Of a DNA stretch of 14,982 nucleotides, positions 6,807 to 13,893 are shown one piece after another. Where the stretch lies: contig CAZYMD010000125.1 of the NCBI GenBank assembly GCA_964649005.1, positions 1-14,982 on the forward strand. Direction: 5' to 3'. This DNA comes from CAZGMJ01 sp964649005. Its GTDB lineage: Bacteria; Planctomycetota; Phycisphaerae; Sedimentisphaerales; Anaerobacaceae. Positions within the stretch are counted from its first letter, which is position 1, and each line of letters opens with the position of its first letter. The translations under genes and the position numbers were made by a program. Under the pieces are notes generated by a model, which was not told the DNA's origin, did no database searches, and saw only the letters and a list, made by a program, of their open reading frames with translations.

Positions 6807-6833
6807 TGCGGCCTTGGGTGCCCTCTCGCTCGA

Positions 6834-7571
6834 CTATCCGTATTGTCTATACTGATTGGGAGTCATACCCATTGCGTTTCGGAAATGCCGAATGAAATGA
6901 CTATGGTCGTAGAATCCGTTTTCTGTGGCGATTTGCGTAATAGTATGGTCCGTATGGAGCAAATCGTAGCAGGCCCGATGCACCCTGTATCCAGTAAGAA
7001 ACTTAATCGGAGAGATCTGAAAAACCTGTTTGAATTTCCTCTCGAATTGATTTACAGAAAGATACATGAGAGAGGCGAGTTTTTCCACCTGGATAGAGCC
7101 GTTGTAGTTTTGATTGATATACTGGATAACTTCCGCAAACTGCTGATGAGGCCGCCAACTTTCCCTTGATTTCCGAAAATCCCGCATAATACCGGCGATT
7201 CCAAGGACAAAATCATTTCGGGAAATAAGCGGCACCTTGGTGGTTATATGCCAATCGATACTACCGTCATTGTTGGAAACAAGCTCCACGCGATCAATCA
7301 AAGGCTCTCGTGTCTTTATAACTCGCTGATCATCCCTGAGAAATATCTCAACTAACCGACTGGGAAAGAAATCAAAGTCGTCCTTTCCTATCAGATCATC
7401 CTCTCTATCAAGCCCTAATTTTGCTAAAAATGGGCGATTGCCCATGATAAATCTACCCCTGCGATCTTTGGCGAAAAAACAAATATCAGGCAAAGAATCG
7501 AACAAACGAAACAGGTCAGGACTGGTTTTCAACTGCTGCAACAATCGAATTTTGAAACTTGCAGTACGCAT
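6834..7571 (-). CDS. PAS-AraC transcriptional regulator
   Basis: The 245-residue protein is a one-component regulator: an N-terminal sensor domain joined to an AraC/XylS DNA-binding domain. Residues about 25-132 form a PAS domain (DSLPDICFFAKDRRGRF, then IGKDDFDFFP, ending FVLGIAGIMRDF). Residues about 145-245 carry the two helix-turn-helix units. The first is LASLMYLSVNQFERKFKQVF. The second, ITQIATENGFYDHSHFIRHF, ends in the family-typical MGMTPNQYR. The ATG at 7571 is chosen because CAGGAG lies six bases upstream. A TTG 11 codons earlier is unlikely. A near-consensus promoter lies about 50 bases upstream. It is divergent from the pseudopilin, oxidoreductase and HEAT genes, the usual arrangement for a local regulator, so it probably controls them. 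The ligand is unknown; PAS domains can bind small molecules or haem, and nothing here distinguishes these. Confidence 0.92.
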   Translation of the reverse strand: MRTASFKIRLLQQLKTSPDLFRLFDSLPDICFFAKDRRGRFIMGNRPFLAKLGLDREDDLIGKDDFDFFPSRLVEIFLRDDQRVIKTREPLIDRVELVSNNDGSIDWHITTKVPLISRNDFVLGIAGIMRDFRKSRESWRPHQQFAEVIQYINQNYNGSIQVEKLASLMYLSVNQFERKFKQVFQISPIKFLTGYRVHRACYDLLHTDHTITQIATENGFYDHSHFIRHFRNAMGMTPNQYRQYG

Positions 7572-7627
7572 TTTCGGCTCCTGTTTCCTGGGCAATCGAT
7601 TCAATATGGCCTGTCGAGCATGGTGAT

Positions 7628-7657
7628 ATTATACACAAAAAAGGTGGACTTGTGCAA
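7628..7657 (-). promoter_or_regulatory. Near-consensus promoter of the PAS-AraC gene
   Basis: On the minus strand, TTGCAC (7652-7657) and a perfect TATAAT (7628-7633) are separated by 18 bases. Transcription would begin near 7621, giving a leader of about 50 bases before ATG 7571. This is the best promoter in the window. Confidence 0.7.
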
Positions 7658-7713
7658 TCTTATCTTGTTCATTTCAAATATAGTGTTAATTGTGAAGTAT
7701 AGAAATTACCATC

Positions 7714-7730
7714 ACACACGGCTTGTGTGT
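7714..7730. promoter_or_regulatory. Inverted repeat in the divergent control region
   Basis: ACACAC (7714-7719) and GTGTGT (7725-7730) form a perfect six-base inverted repeat with a five-base spacer, about 50 bases before the pseudopilin start. The motif TTGTG also occurs three times on the plus strand across the region (7650-7654, 7690-7694, 7723-7727), roughly 33-40 bases apart. AraC-type regulators often bind repeated half-sites, so these are candidate operators for the divergent regulator. No protein-binding evidence is available from sequence alone, and I see no good plus-strand promoter here. Confidence 0.3.
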
Positions 7731-7777
7731 TAAACGGTTTACGCTGGAATCAACGAATTGAACAAAGAGGTAAAACC

Positions 7778-8596
7778 GTGAAGGACAAAGGATTCACACT
7801 AATCGAGTTGCTTGTCGTAATCGCCATCATCGCCGTATTGATGGCGATACTCGTACCGGCGCTGAACAGCGCCAGAGAACAAGGCAAACGCGCCGTTTGC
7901 CTGGGCAATCTCAGACAATTGGGGCTGGCCTGGGTTCTCTATGCAGATGACAACGACGACAAAATCGTTAATGGCAATACCGGCGCACCAGGAGAGAACC
8001 CGATCCCCAGTAATGAAGATGGATGGGTCCATTGGGAGGGCTATTCCGACCAAACCCTTGAAGAAGACCAGGTAGATGCAATCAGGGATGGCGCCCTGTA
8101 CAGTTATGTTAAAACCGAAAGGCTGTACAAGTGCCCCACAGGTTTGCGAGGCGAGATGCGAACCTATGCCATCGTCGATTCGATGAATGGCTGGCCGCTG
8201 CCCGATCCGGAACTCAGGAAAAAAATACAAATCACGAAAAGATTAAAAATAAAAAGACCTGGCGATAGAGTAGTATTTGTCGATGAAGGCTGGGCCACAT
8301 TTGCAAGCTGGTCCGTCCCCTACGGCACTGAGGCATGGTGGGGCTCGACTGTCAGTGTAGGTGGCATACAAGCTGGAGACAATCGACACAAGGACCCGCC
8401 CCCCGTTCGTCATGGCAATGGAACAGCCTTCTCTTTTGCCGACGGTCACAGCGAACACTGGAAATGGAAAGACCCCAGAACGATAGAGTACGGACTATTG
8501 CAGGTAGGGGCAAACCCCGCACAACCTGGAAACGTAGACCTGCACAAAGTACAAAGGGCCGTCTGGGGCGAACTGGGGTACACGCCCGCTAATTAA
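7778..8596 (+). CDS. H-X9-DG pseudopilin (prepilin-type N-terminal methylation domain)
   Basis: The 272-residue protein begins VKDKG followed by FTLIELLVVIAIIAVLMAIL. That is a type IV prepilin leader, cleaved after Gly5, with Phe6 at +1 and Glu10 at +5, followed by the hydrophobic helix used for anchoring or pilin assembly. RQLGLAWVLYADDN follows near residue 46, typical of the planctomycete family. Near the C-terminus, His212 is followed by exactly nine residues and Asp222-Gly223, the H-X9-DG motif, and then by the family-like DLHKVQRAVW. Such proteins are highly amplified in planctomycetes and lentisphaeres; their role is not firmly known, and surface display or ligand binding is inferred. 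The GTG start at 7778 has AGAGG seven bases upstream. An in-frame GTG at 7727 would bury the leader and is rejected. No pilus assembly genes are in the window. Confidence 0.9.
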   Translation: MKDKGFTLIELLVVIAIIAVLMAILVPALNSAREQGKRAVCLGNLRQLGLAWVLYADDNDDKIVNGNTGAPGENPIPSNEDGWVHWEGYSDQTLEEDQVDAIRDGALYSYVKTERLYKCPTGLRGEMRTYAIVDSMNGWPLPDPELRKKIQITKRLKIKRPGDRVVFVDEGWATFASWSVPYGTEAWWGSTVSVGGIQAGDNRHKDPPPVRHGNGTAFSFADGHSEHWKWKDPRTIEYGLLQVGANPAQPGNVDLHKVQRAVWGELGYTPAN

Positions 8597-8710
8597 AGTT
8601 TCGCACGCTATATGTGCCAGGCAAAGTCTTTATCTTAAGCTTCTTGCAGGCTACAATACCATAATCTCTTTCGAGATAAAACGTTCATATCAAATACGAT
8701 GGAGTTGAAT

Positions 8711-10021
8711 ATGGCAAATCATACAATGGTGACACGAAGGCATTTTCTCAAAACAGCCGCAGCTTCGATGGCTGTGCCCTATGTGATCACAACATCAGTA
8801 CTCGGTGCCGGAAAAAACACGGCTCCGAGCGATCGAATTAACATGGGTTTCATAGGCCTTGGTGGCCAAGGCTCCGGGCACCTCTTAGGGGGAGCATGGA
8901 CGTACGTCCCAGGCGGCTATATAGCTCGTCAAGACGTTCAGGTCCAAGCAGTCTGCGACGTACAGCAGGCCCGCCGGATGCCAGTGGTGAAACGATGTAA
9001 TGAAATCTACGCTGAACGCTTAGGCAAGCCAAACTATAACGGAGTCAAGGCCTATAATGATTTCCGAGAGCTTCTGGCTCGCCCTGATATCGATGCAGTG
9101 TTGATAGCGGTGCCTTATCACTGGGCCGCGACGTTAGCAATCATGGCAATGCGAGCTGGCAAAGATGTCTATTGCGAAAAGCCCGTTGCCATTACCGTGC
9201 GTCAGGCACAAACAATAGTAGAGACAGCCAAACGACATGGCCGAATTTACCAGGCAGGCACACAACAACGCGCGGAATACGACGGCAAATTCCGCTGGGC
9301 GTGCGAACTGGTTCGCAACGAGCGAATAGGTCCACTCAAAGAGGTTTATGCCTACCGCCTGCCGGGAACGCTTGCAATTAATCCGTGGACGTCGGATAAA
9401 TCCATCCCTGTCCCGGCTGGCCTTGACTGGGATATGTGGCTTGGCCCCCTGCCCTGGCGTCCATTCGCAGGGGAACTCGGCCACGCACTCAGTGGCATGT
9501 TTATAGGCGACGTGAACTGGAGCCCACACCATTACGACATCATTCAATGGACAGTGAACCCCGACGAAAGCGCCCCAATCAACATAGAGTATGACAAAGG
9601 GCAAATCCATTACCACTACTCGAACGGCGCAGTAGTTCATTCAACGGGCTACCCGGGCGAAGCAGTTGGCCCCGAAGGCGGCGCCTGCTTCGTCGGACCG
9701 AAGGGTCGTATTGCAGTGGACCGCAGCAACATCGTTTCGTACCCGGCCAGCATACTGAAAGAACCAATGCTGCCAAACGACGAGCGAGTGTATTACGCCA
9801 CCAGCCATTCAGGTAATTTCCTCGATTGCATCCGCAGTAGGCGTGCGACTATCTGCAATCCGGAGGTTGCCGCGTACACTATCGACGTGATCCTGGCGGG
9901 CGGCACCTCCCTGGCCCTGCAGCGTAACCTTCGCTGGGAGCCTGCGAAGCTGCAGTTTACCAAAGACGACCAGGCGAATCGGATGCTTTCGTACACACCA
10001 CGTTCGCCGTGGAGGCTGTAA
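8711..10021 (+). CDS. Tat-exported Gfo/Idh/MocA-family oxidoreductase
   Basis: The 436-residue protein begins MANHTMVTRRHFLK. The TRRHFLK twin-arginine motif and the following Ala-rich hydrophobic stretch (15-33) predict export of a folded, cofactor-loaded enzyme by Tat. A Rossmann NAD(P)-binding domain follows, with the Gly-rich loop GFIGLGGQG (46-54). Next come an acidic residue in AVCDV (Asp83), a substrate-loop region AVPYHWAA and the family hallmark EKPVA (156-160), whose Lys157 is catalytic in this superfamily. HHYD (273-276) lies in the C-terminal substrate domain. Relatives oxidise or reduce sugars, inositols and related polyols; the substrate here is unknown. ATG 8711 is preceded by GGAG seven bases upstream. 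An ATG at 8699 lacks a binding site. It lies 114 bases after the pseudopilin gene and 50 before the HEAT gene, so the three are probably one operon under the divergent PAS-AraC regulator. Confidence 0.93.
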   Translation: MANHTMVTRRHFLKTAAASMAVPYVITTSVLGAGKNTAPSDRINMGFIGLGGQGSGHLLGGAWTYVPGGYIARQDVQVQAVCDVQQARRMPVVKRCNEIYAERLGKPNYNGVKAYNDFRELLARPDIDAVLIAVPYHWAATLAIMAMRAGKDVYCEKPVAITVRQAQTIVETAKRHGRIYQAGTQQRAEYDGKFRWACELVRNERIGPLKEVYAYRLPGTLAINPWTSDKSIPVPAGLDWDMWLGPLPWRPFAGELGHALSGMFIGDVNWSPHHYDIIQWTVNPDESAPINIEYDKGQIHYHYSNGAVVHSTGYPGEAVGPEGGACFVGPKGRIAVDRSNIVSYPASILKEPMLPNDERVYYATSHSGNFLDCIRSRRATICNPEVAAYTIDVILAGGTSLALQRNLRWEPAKLQFTKDDQANRMLSYTPRSPWRL

Positions 10022-10071
10022 GGGATTGTCGTTTAATAAAGCCATGACTTTTGCTGGATGAAAGGTAGCTC

Positions 10072-13000
10072 ATGAATAAACATTTGCTCAATCAGATATT
10101 GTTGATAGGCCTGGTCATGATGGGGACTTGCACAGCCCAGGCCGCTGACGAAAGTCAGCTAATTGCCGTCCTGAAATCAAACGCCGGCGCTGTCGAAAAA
10201 TGTGAGGCGTGCAAGCAGTTGAGAATCGTCGGCACAGCTAAATCCGTCCCGGTATTGGCGGCACTGTTACCCGATGAACGCGTAGGCCACGCGGCACGTT
10301 ATGCGATGGAGGCTATGCCTTATGCACAGGCGGGCACTGCACTGCGCGAGGCTATTAATAGCACGTCGGGCCCGATCAGGGCTGGACTGATCGATTCTGT
10401 AGGCTGGCGCGGCGATAAAGCCGCAGTGGGAATTCTTGTGCCGCTGCTTTCGAACCAGGACGCGACTATTGCTCAAATCTCAGCAATCGCACTCGGTCGG
10501 ATCGGAGGCAAGGACGCAGAAGCCGCATTGAGTGCAGCATGTGAAAAATCAAAAGGCGAAACTGCAATCGTCGTAGCCGAGGCGCTAATAAAATGCGCAG
10601 AGCGTCATTTGAATGCAGGCGAAAAAGCGACAGCAGAAGGCCTTTACCGCAAGGCGATGGCGTCCGATGCTTCAGTAGCAATACGTGGGGCTGCATGGCG
10701 AGGCCTCGCTTTGTCAAACGACGAAAAGCAAGGCGCCCTTGTGATCGAGGCTCTCAAAGGCAACGACAAGGCACTTAAACGAATTGCAGCCAGGCTGGTG
10801 CAGGAGACTAAGAATCAGCAGTTGATCAACACCTGCATGAAGCAATGGAATGATCTTCCGGCCGATGCGCAAGTACTTCTAATCAGTGTCATCTCGGCCA
10901 GTGGTGACCGCACATCGTTAAAGGACATCGTAAAGGCATGCTCATCCTCTGACCAGATGGTTCGTATCGCAGCGATTAAGGCCATCGGTGTTTTGGGCGA
11001 TGCAGCTAATGTGCCATTCTTGGTCGAGCGGGCCGCAAAAACATCGGGCAGTGAACAAGCCGCAACGATGGAGAGCCTGGGGACACTAAGAGACGCGAAG
11101 ATTAATCAGACACTTATCGAGCAACTCAAACGCGGCGACAAAGCCAGCAAAGCAATCGTCTGCCAGGCACTGCTCGACCGAAATGCCGTCGAGGCCTCAC
11201 CTGCTCTTATAGAAGCTGCTAAAACCTCCGCCTCTGTACGAGACGAGGCCCTAAAGGCCCTTCGCAGCCTGGCAGGTAAAAGCGACATTCCCGCCCTTGT
11301 CGATTTGATCTTCGTCGTCAAGCCTTCAGAGGCCGACAAAGTGGTTAAAGTGCTTTCATCTGTAGCCAGACGACATTCGGCACGTCAGGAATGCACCAAA
11401 ACGATACTCTCGAAGTATAGAACCGCAAGTAACGATAGTCAGCGCGCGGCGCTGCTGATAACTTTAGGCAGCCTGGGCGACGAGGCGGCTCTTCCTGTCT
11501 TACGATCTGCCCTGAAGGATAAGAGCAAAGATCTTCAAGACGCGGCCGTACGAGGTCTTAGCCAATGGCCCGCCGCCGGACCGAAAGGCGAGCCGATGGA
11601 CGACCTGCTTGGCATCGCCCGGACTTCATCGAACAGAGTGCACAAGGTCCTGGCGCTTCGCGCGTACATAGATCTCATCCCAACGGCATCCAGCCTTTCA
11701 GACCCCCAGAAGATCGAGGCATGTAAGACAGCGATGAAACTCGCAGATAACCAAGGCGAGAAGAAAAGAGCACTCGGTGCAGTCAGCGCAATCCACAACA
11801 TCGAAGCGTTTAACATGGCTTGTTCCTATCTCAAAGTTGAAGCTCTAAAAGCCGAAGCCGCAGTGGCAGCCACAACAATAGGCGAAGCCATTTACGGCCA
11901 AAATCCAAAGCCCGTCAAAGCAGCGATGGAAGAAGTCGTCGATATGGGCGCACCCTCGTTTGTCTTGGATAAAGCTCGTAAAATTATCGACCAGATCGAA
12001 GCGACAACGGGTTTCCTTACCGACTGGCAGGTTGCAGGCCCATACTTCCAGGAAGGTAAAAACCACGCTCAATTGTTCGATATCCCCTTCGAGCCCGAAA
12101 CTGCTCCGGACAAAGTCAAATGGAGTCTAATGCCTGTCTCGACAACCGAAACAGGCCAGCCTGGCTATCTCGATCTGCTCAAGCAGCTCAATGGTGGCGA
12201 GCAGCGCGTAGCCTACCTTCGCACAACCATCGAATCGCCAATCCAAGGCCCCGCCAAGTTGCAAATCTTCAGTGATGATGGCGTTAAGGCATGGCTAAAT
12301 GGTCAGGTCGTACACTCCAACAATATAGCCAGACCTATCGTGCCGGAACCGGATCAGGTTGCCGTCACCCTCAAAATAGGCACAAACACACTCATGCTGA
12401 AAGTCACGCAGAATAATCTGCCCTGGGGTGCAATCGTTAAGCTCCATGATGTGAGAGTTCCCAGGCCGAAGCTCGGAGCAGGCTTCAAGCTGCACACAAT
12501 CAACGCAGACTCGAAGTTCGAAGCCGCCGGAGCATTCGACGTCAATAAGGATGGCAAGATCGATATCTTCTGTGGCGGTTTCTGGTACGAAAGCCCCAAC
12601 TGGAAACAGCATTTCGTCAGAGAAATCCAATACGATGGCAACTACTACTACGACTTCGCCAGCCTACCCATGGACGTCGACGGTGATGGCTGGATCGACA
12701 TAGGCTCAGCCGCCTGGCACAACAAAATGGTCTACTGGGTTCGCAACCCAGGCGACTCGGGTAAGCCTTGGGAAGTCTTCGAAATCGATACGCCGGGTAA
12801 CATGGAAACCGCAATAGCAGTAGACATCGACGGTGATGGACAGGAAGACATCCTGCCGAATATAATGGACAAAGCCGCGTGGTACAGCTACAAGCCCGAC
12901 TCCGCCTCACCGGGCGGCGCCAAGTGGACCAAGCACCCACTGCCTCAGCAAGCTTCAGGACACGGTAACGGTGCAGGTGACGTCAACAATGATGGCCGTT

Positions 13001-13542
13001 GCGACGTAGTCGCCTCAGGCGGATGGGCCGAGCAGTTGCCGGGCGAAAAATGGCAATGGCACGCCGAATTCAATCTCGGCACCGCCAGCGTCCCCGTCCT
13101 CGTTCACGATGTCGATGGCGACAAGGACTCCGACATCATCTGGGGCATGGGCCACGGCTATGGAATTTTCTGGCTCGAACAAAGCAAAGATGCCGCCGGA
13201 AAACGAACATGGCAAAAACACGCTATCGACGATTCATGGTCCCAGCCGCACTTCTTGATCCTCACCGACCTGAACAACGATAAAACAATCGATCTGATAA
13301 CAGGCAAACGCGTCCACGCCCACAATGGTCACGACCCGGGCGGCAACGAACCCCCATGCGTCTATTACTACACTTACAATAAATCATCGAAGAAGTGGAC
13401 CCGCCACCTGCTCCACGAAGCCGGACGAGTCGGCCTCGGAATAAACACCCAGGCCATAGACATGGATAAAGACGGTGACATAGACCTCGTCGCCCCGGGC
13501 AAAAGTGGTCTCTATCTCTTTGAAAATCTGATTGTCAAATAA
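10072..13542 (+). CDS. Giant secreted HEAT-repeat / PA14-like / seven-calcium-loop protein
   Basis: The 1156-residue protein starts with a Sec signal (MNKHLLNQILLIGLVMMG, cleavage likely after AQA near residue 25). Residues about 30-640 are a helical solenoid of HEAT-type repeats, with recurring units such as AAIKAIGVLGD and ALLITLGSLGDEAALPVLRSAL. Residues about 648-805 form a beta-rich domain starting FLTDWQVAGPY and containing SDDGVKAWLNG (734-744), typical of PA14-like sugar-associated modules. Residues about 806-1156 carry seven FG-GAP/VCBS-type calcium loops beginning at D823, D868, D918, D970, D1013, D1066 and D1130 (such as DVDGDGWID and DMDKDGDID). Spacing of 43-64 residues suits a seven-bladed propeller. 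No catalytic motif is seen, so binding or scaffolding is the likely role. The ATG has AAAGG six bases upstream. It starts 50 bases after the oxidoreductase gene. Confidence 0.88.
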   Translation: MNKHLLNQILLIGLVMMGTCTAQAADESQLIAVLKSNAGAVEKCEACKQLRIVGTAKSVPVLAALLPDERVGHAARYAMEAMPYAQAGTALREAINSTSGPIRAGLIDSVGWRGDKAAVGILVPLLSNQDATIAQISAIALGRIGGKDAEAALSAACEKSKGETAIVVAEALIKCAERHLNAGEKATAEGLYRKAMASDASVAIRGAAWRGLALSNDEKQGALVIEALKGNDKALKRIAARLVQETKNQQLINTCMKQWNDLPADAQVLLISVISASGDRTSLKDIVKACSSSDQMVRIAAIKAIGVLGDAANVPFLVERAAKTSGSEQAATMESLGTLRDAKINQTLIEQLKRGDKASKAIVCQALLDRNAVEASPALIEAAKTSASVRDEALKALRSLAGKSDIPALVDLIFVVKPSEADKVVKVLSSVARRHSARQECTKTILSKYRTASNDSQRAALLITLGSLGDEAALPVLRSALKDKSKDLQDAAVRGLSQWPAAGPKGEPMDDLLGIARTSSNRVHKVLALRAYIDLIPTASSLSDPQKIEACKTAMKLADNQGEKKRALGAVSAIHNIEAFNMACSYLKVEALKAEAAVAATTIGEAIYGQNPKPVKAAMEEVVDMGAPSFVLDKARKIIDQIEATTGFLTDWQVAGPYFQEGKNHAQLFDIPFEPETAPDKVKWSLMPVSTTETGQPGYLDLLKQLNGGEQRVAYLRTTIESPIQGPAKLQIFSDDGVKAWLNGQVVHSNNIARPIVPEPDQVAVTLKIGTNTLMLKVTQNNLPWGAIVKLHDVRVPRPKLGAGFKLHTINADSKFEAAGAFDVNKDGKIDIFCGGFWYESPNWKQHFVREIQYDGNYYYDFASLPMDVDGDGWIDIGSAAWHNKMVYWVRNPGDSGKPWEVFEIDTPGNMETAIAVDIDGDGQEDILPNIMDKAAWYSYKPDSASPGGAKWTKHPLPQQASGHGNGAGDVNNDGRCDVVASGGWAEQLPGEKWQWHAEFNLGTASVPVLVHDVDGDKDSDIIWGMGHGYGIFWLEQSKDAAGKRTWQKHAIDDSWSQPHFLILTDLNNDKTIDLITGKRVHAHNGHDPGGNEPPCVYYYTYNKSSKKWTRHLLHEAGRVGLGINTQAIDMDKDGDIDLVAPGKSGLYLFENLIVK

Positions 13543-13664
13543 AGAATAGAAAGGCTTCGCCCGAACAATTCGATGTTCCGAATCGCACAGGGCAGACATT
13601 TTTAGATCACTCCAACTAAGCGAAACGGCTTGAACGAAGAGCTCTATTGACCCAACCGGGGGGG

Positions 13665-13703
13665 GACCAATATTGAGCATCTAAATTCAAGTCGTTTTTT
13701 TTT
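13665..13703 (+). terminator. Weak intrinsic terminator candidate after the HEAT/propeller gene
   Basis: GAC (13665-13667) with GTC (13691-13693), and TTGA (13673-13676) with TCAA (13687-13690), can stack into a seven-pair stem with a five-base bulge on the left arm. One base later comes a run of nine T (13695-13703). The stem is AT-rich and bulged, so the main argument is the T-run. It lies about 120 bases after the stop codon. Confidence 0.3.
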
Positions 13704-13779
13704 ACAAAACAGCACCCGTCATAAACCCCTAAGCAGAAGAACTCTATCTCCAACATCGAGTTCATGGTTGTCACCCATT

Positions 13780-13825
13780 GTCATCTCGACCGAAGACCCT
13801 AAGGAGCGCAGCGGAGAGATATCCC
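13780..13825. repeat. REP-like palindromic intergenic element
   Basis: GTCATCTCGACCGAAG at the left and GCGGAGAGATATCC at the right carry the inverted arms ATCTC (13783-13787) and GAGAT (13816-13820). This pattern (TCATCTCGACCGAAG ... GGAGAGAT) is one I know from dispersed intergenic repeats in many genomes. It sits between convergent genes, the usual place for REP elements. Confidence 0.5.
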
Positions 13826-13893
13826 CGGAGAATTGAATCTAATCGCACAGGCCCGACTATCCGTAATATAGGCATTCAGCCCATGCAGAAAGC

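Larger units (their letters stand above)
6026..6833. other. Roughly 800-base intergenic region upstream of rny, rich in inverted repeats
   Basis: No normal-sized gene is convincing here. The open frames at 6247-6558 (plus) and 6445-6660 (minus) have no ribosome binding site and no recognisable protein. Structures visible from rny outward are an inverted repeat CGTTCTG/CAGAACG (6089-6095 with 6110-6116), a perfect 12-bp palindrome ATCCACGTGGAT (6120-6131), CGTAAG/CTTACG with an 8-base loop (6453-6458 with 6467-6472) and ATCTC/GAGAT with a 4-base loop (6681-6694). A promoter and a 15-codon open frame near the far end read toward rny and are listed separately. I found no tRNA, tmRNA, RNase P or SRP RNA signature. 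I cannot tell whether this is a long rny leader, an unrecognised RNA gene or decayed sequence. Confidence 0.5.
13581..13857. repeat. 17-bp imperfect direct repeat pair
   Basis: AATCGCACAGGGCAGAC (13581-13597) recurs as AATCGCACAGGCCCGAC (13841-13857), identical at 15 of 17 positions and 260 bases apart. The pair brackets the G and T homopolymers and the REP-like element. It could be the scar of an insertion or two copies of a dispersed motif. No transposase or terminal inverted repeats are visible. Confidence 0.4.
13543..13893. other. Repeat-containing intergenic region between convergent genes
   Basis: About 350 bases lie between the HEAT/propeller gene and rsgA, which converge here. I see no gene. 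It holds a short inverted repeat GAACA/TGTTC (13563-13567 with 13574-13578), a run of eight G (13658-13665), a weak terminator candidate ending in nine T (13665-13703), a REP-like palindromic element (13780-13825) and an imperfect 17-bp direct repeat (13581-13597 and 13841-13857). Confidence 0.6.

Noticed and set aside
7727..7777. Upstream GTG start for the pseudopilin
   Set aside because: It would place 17 extra residues before the short prepilin leader and lacks a good ribosome binding site, whereas GTG 7778 has AGAGG at the right distance.
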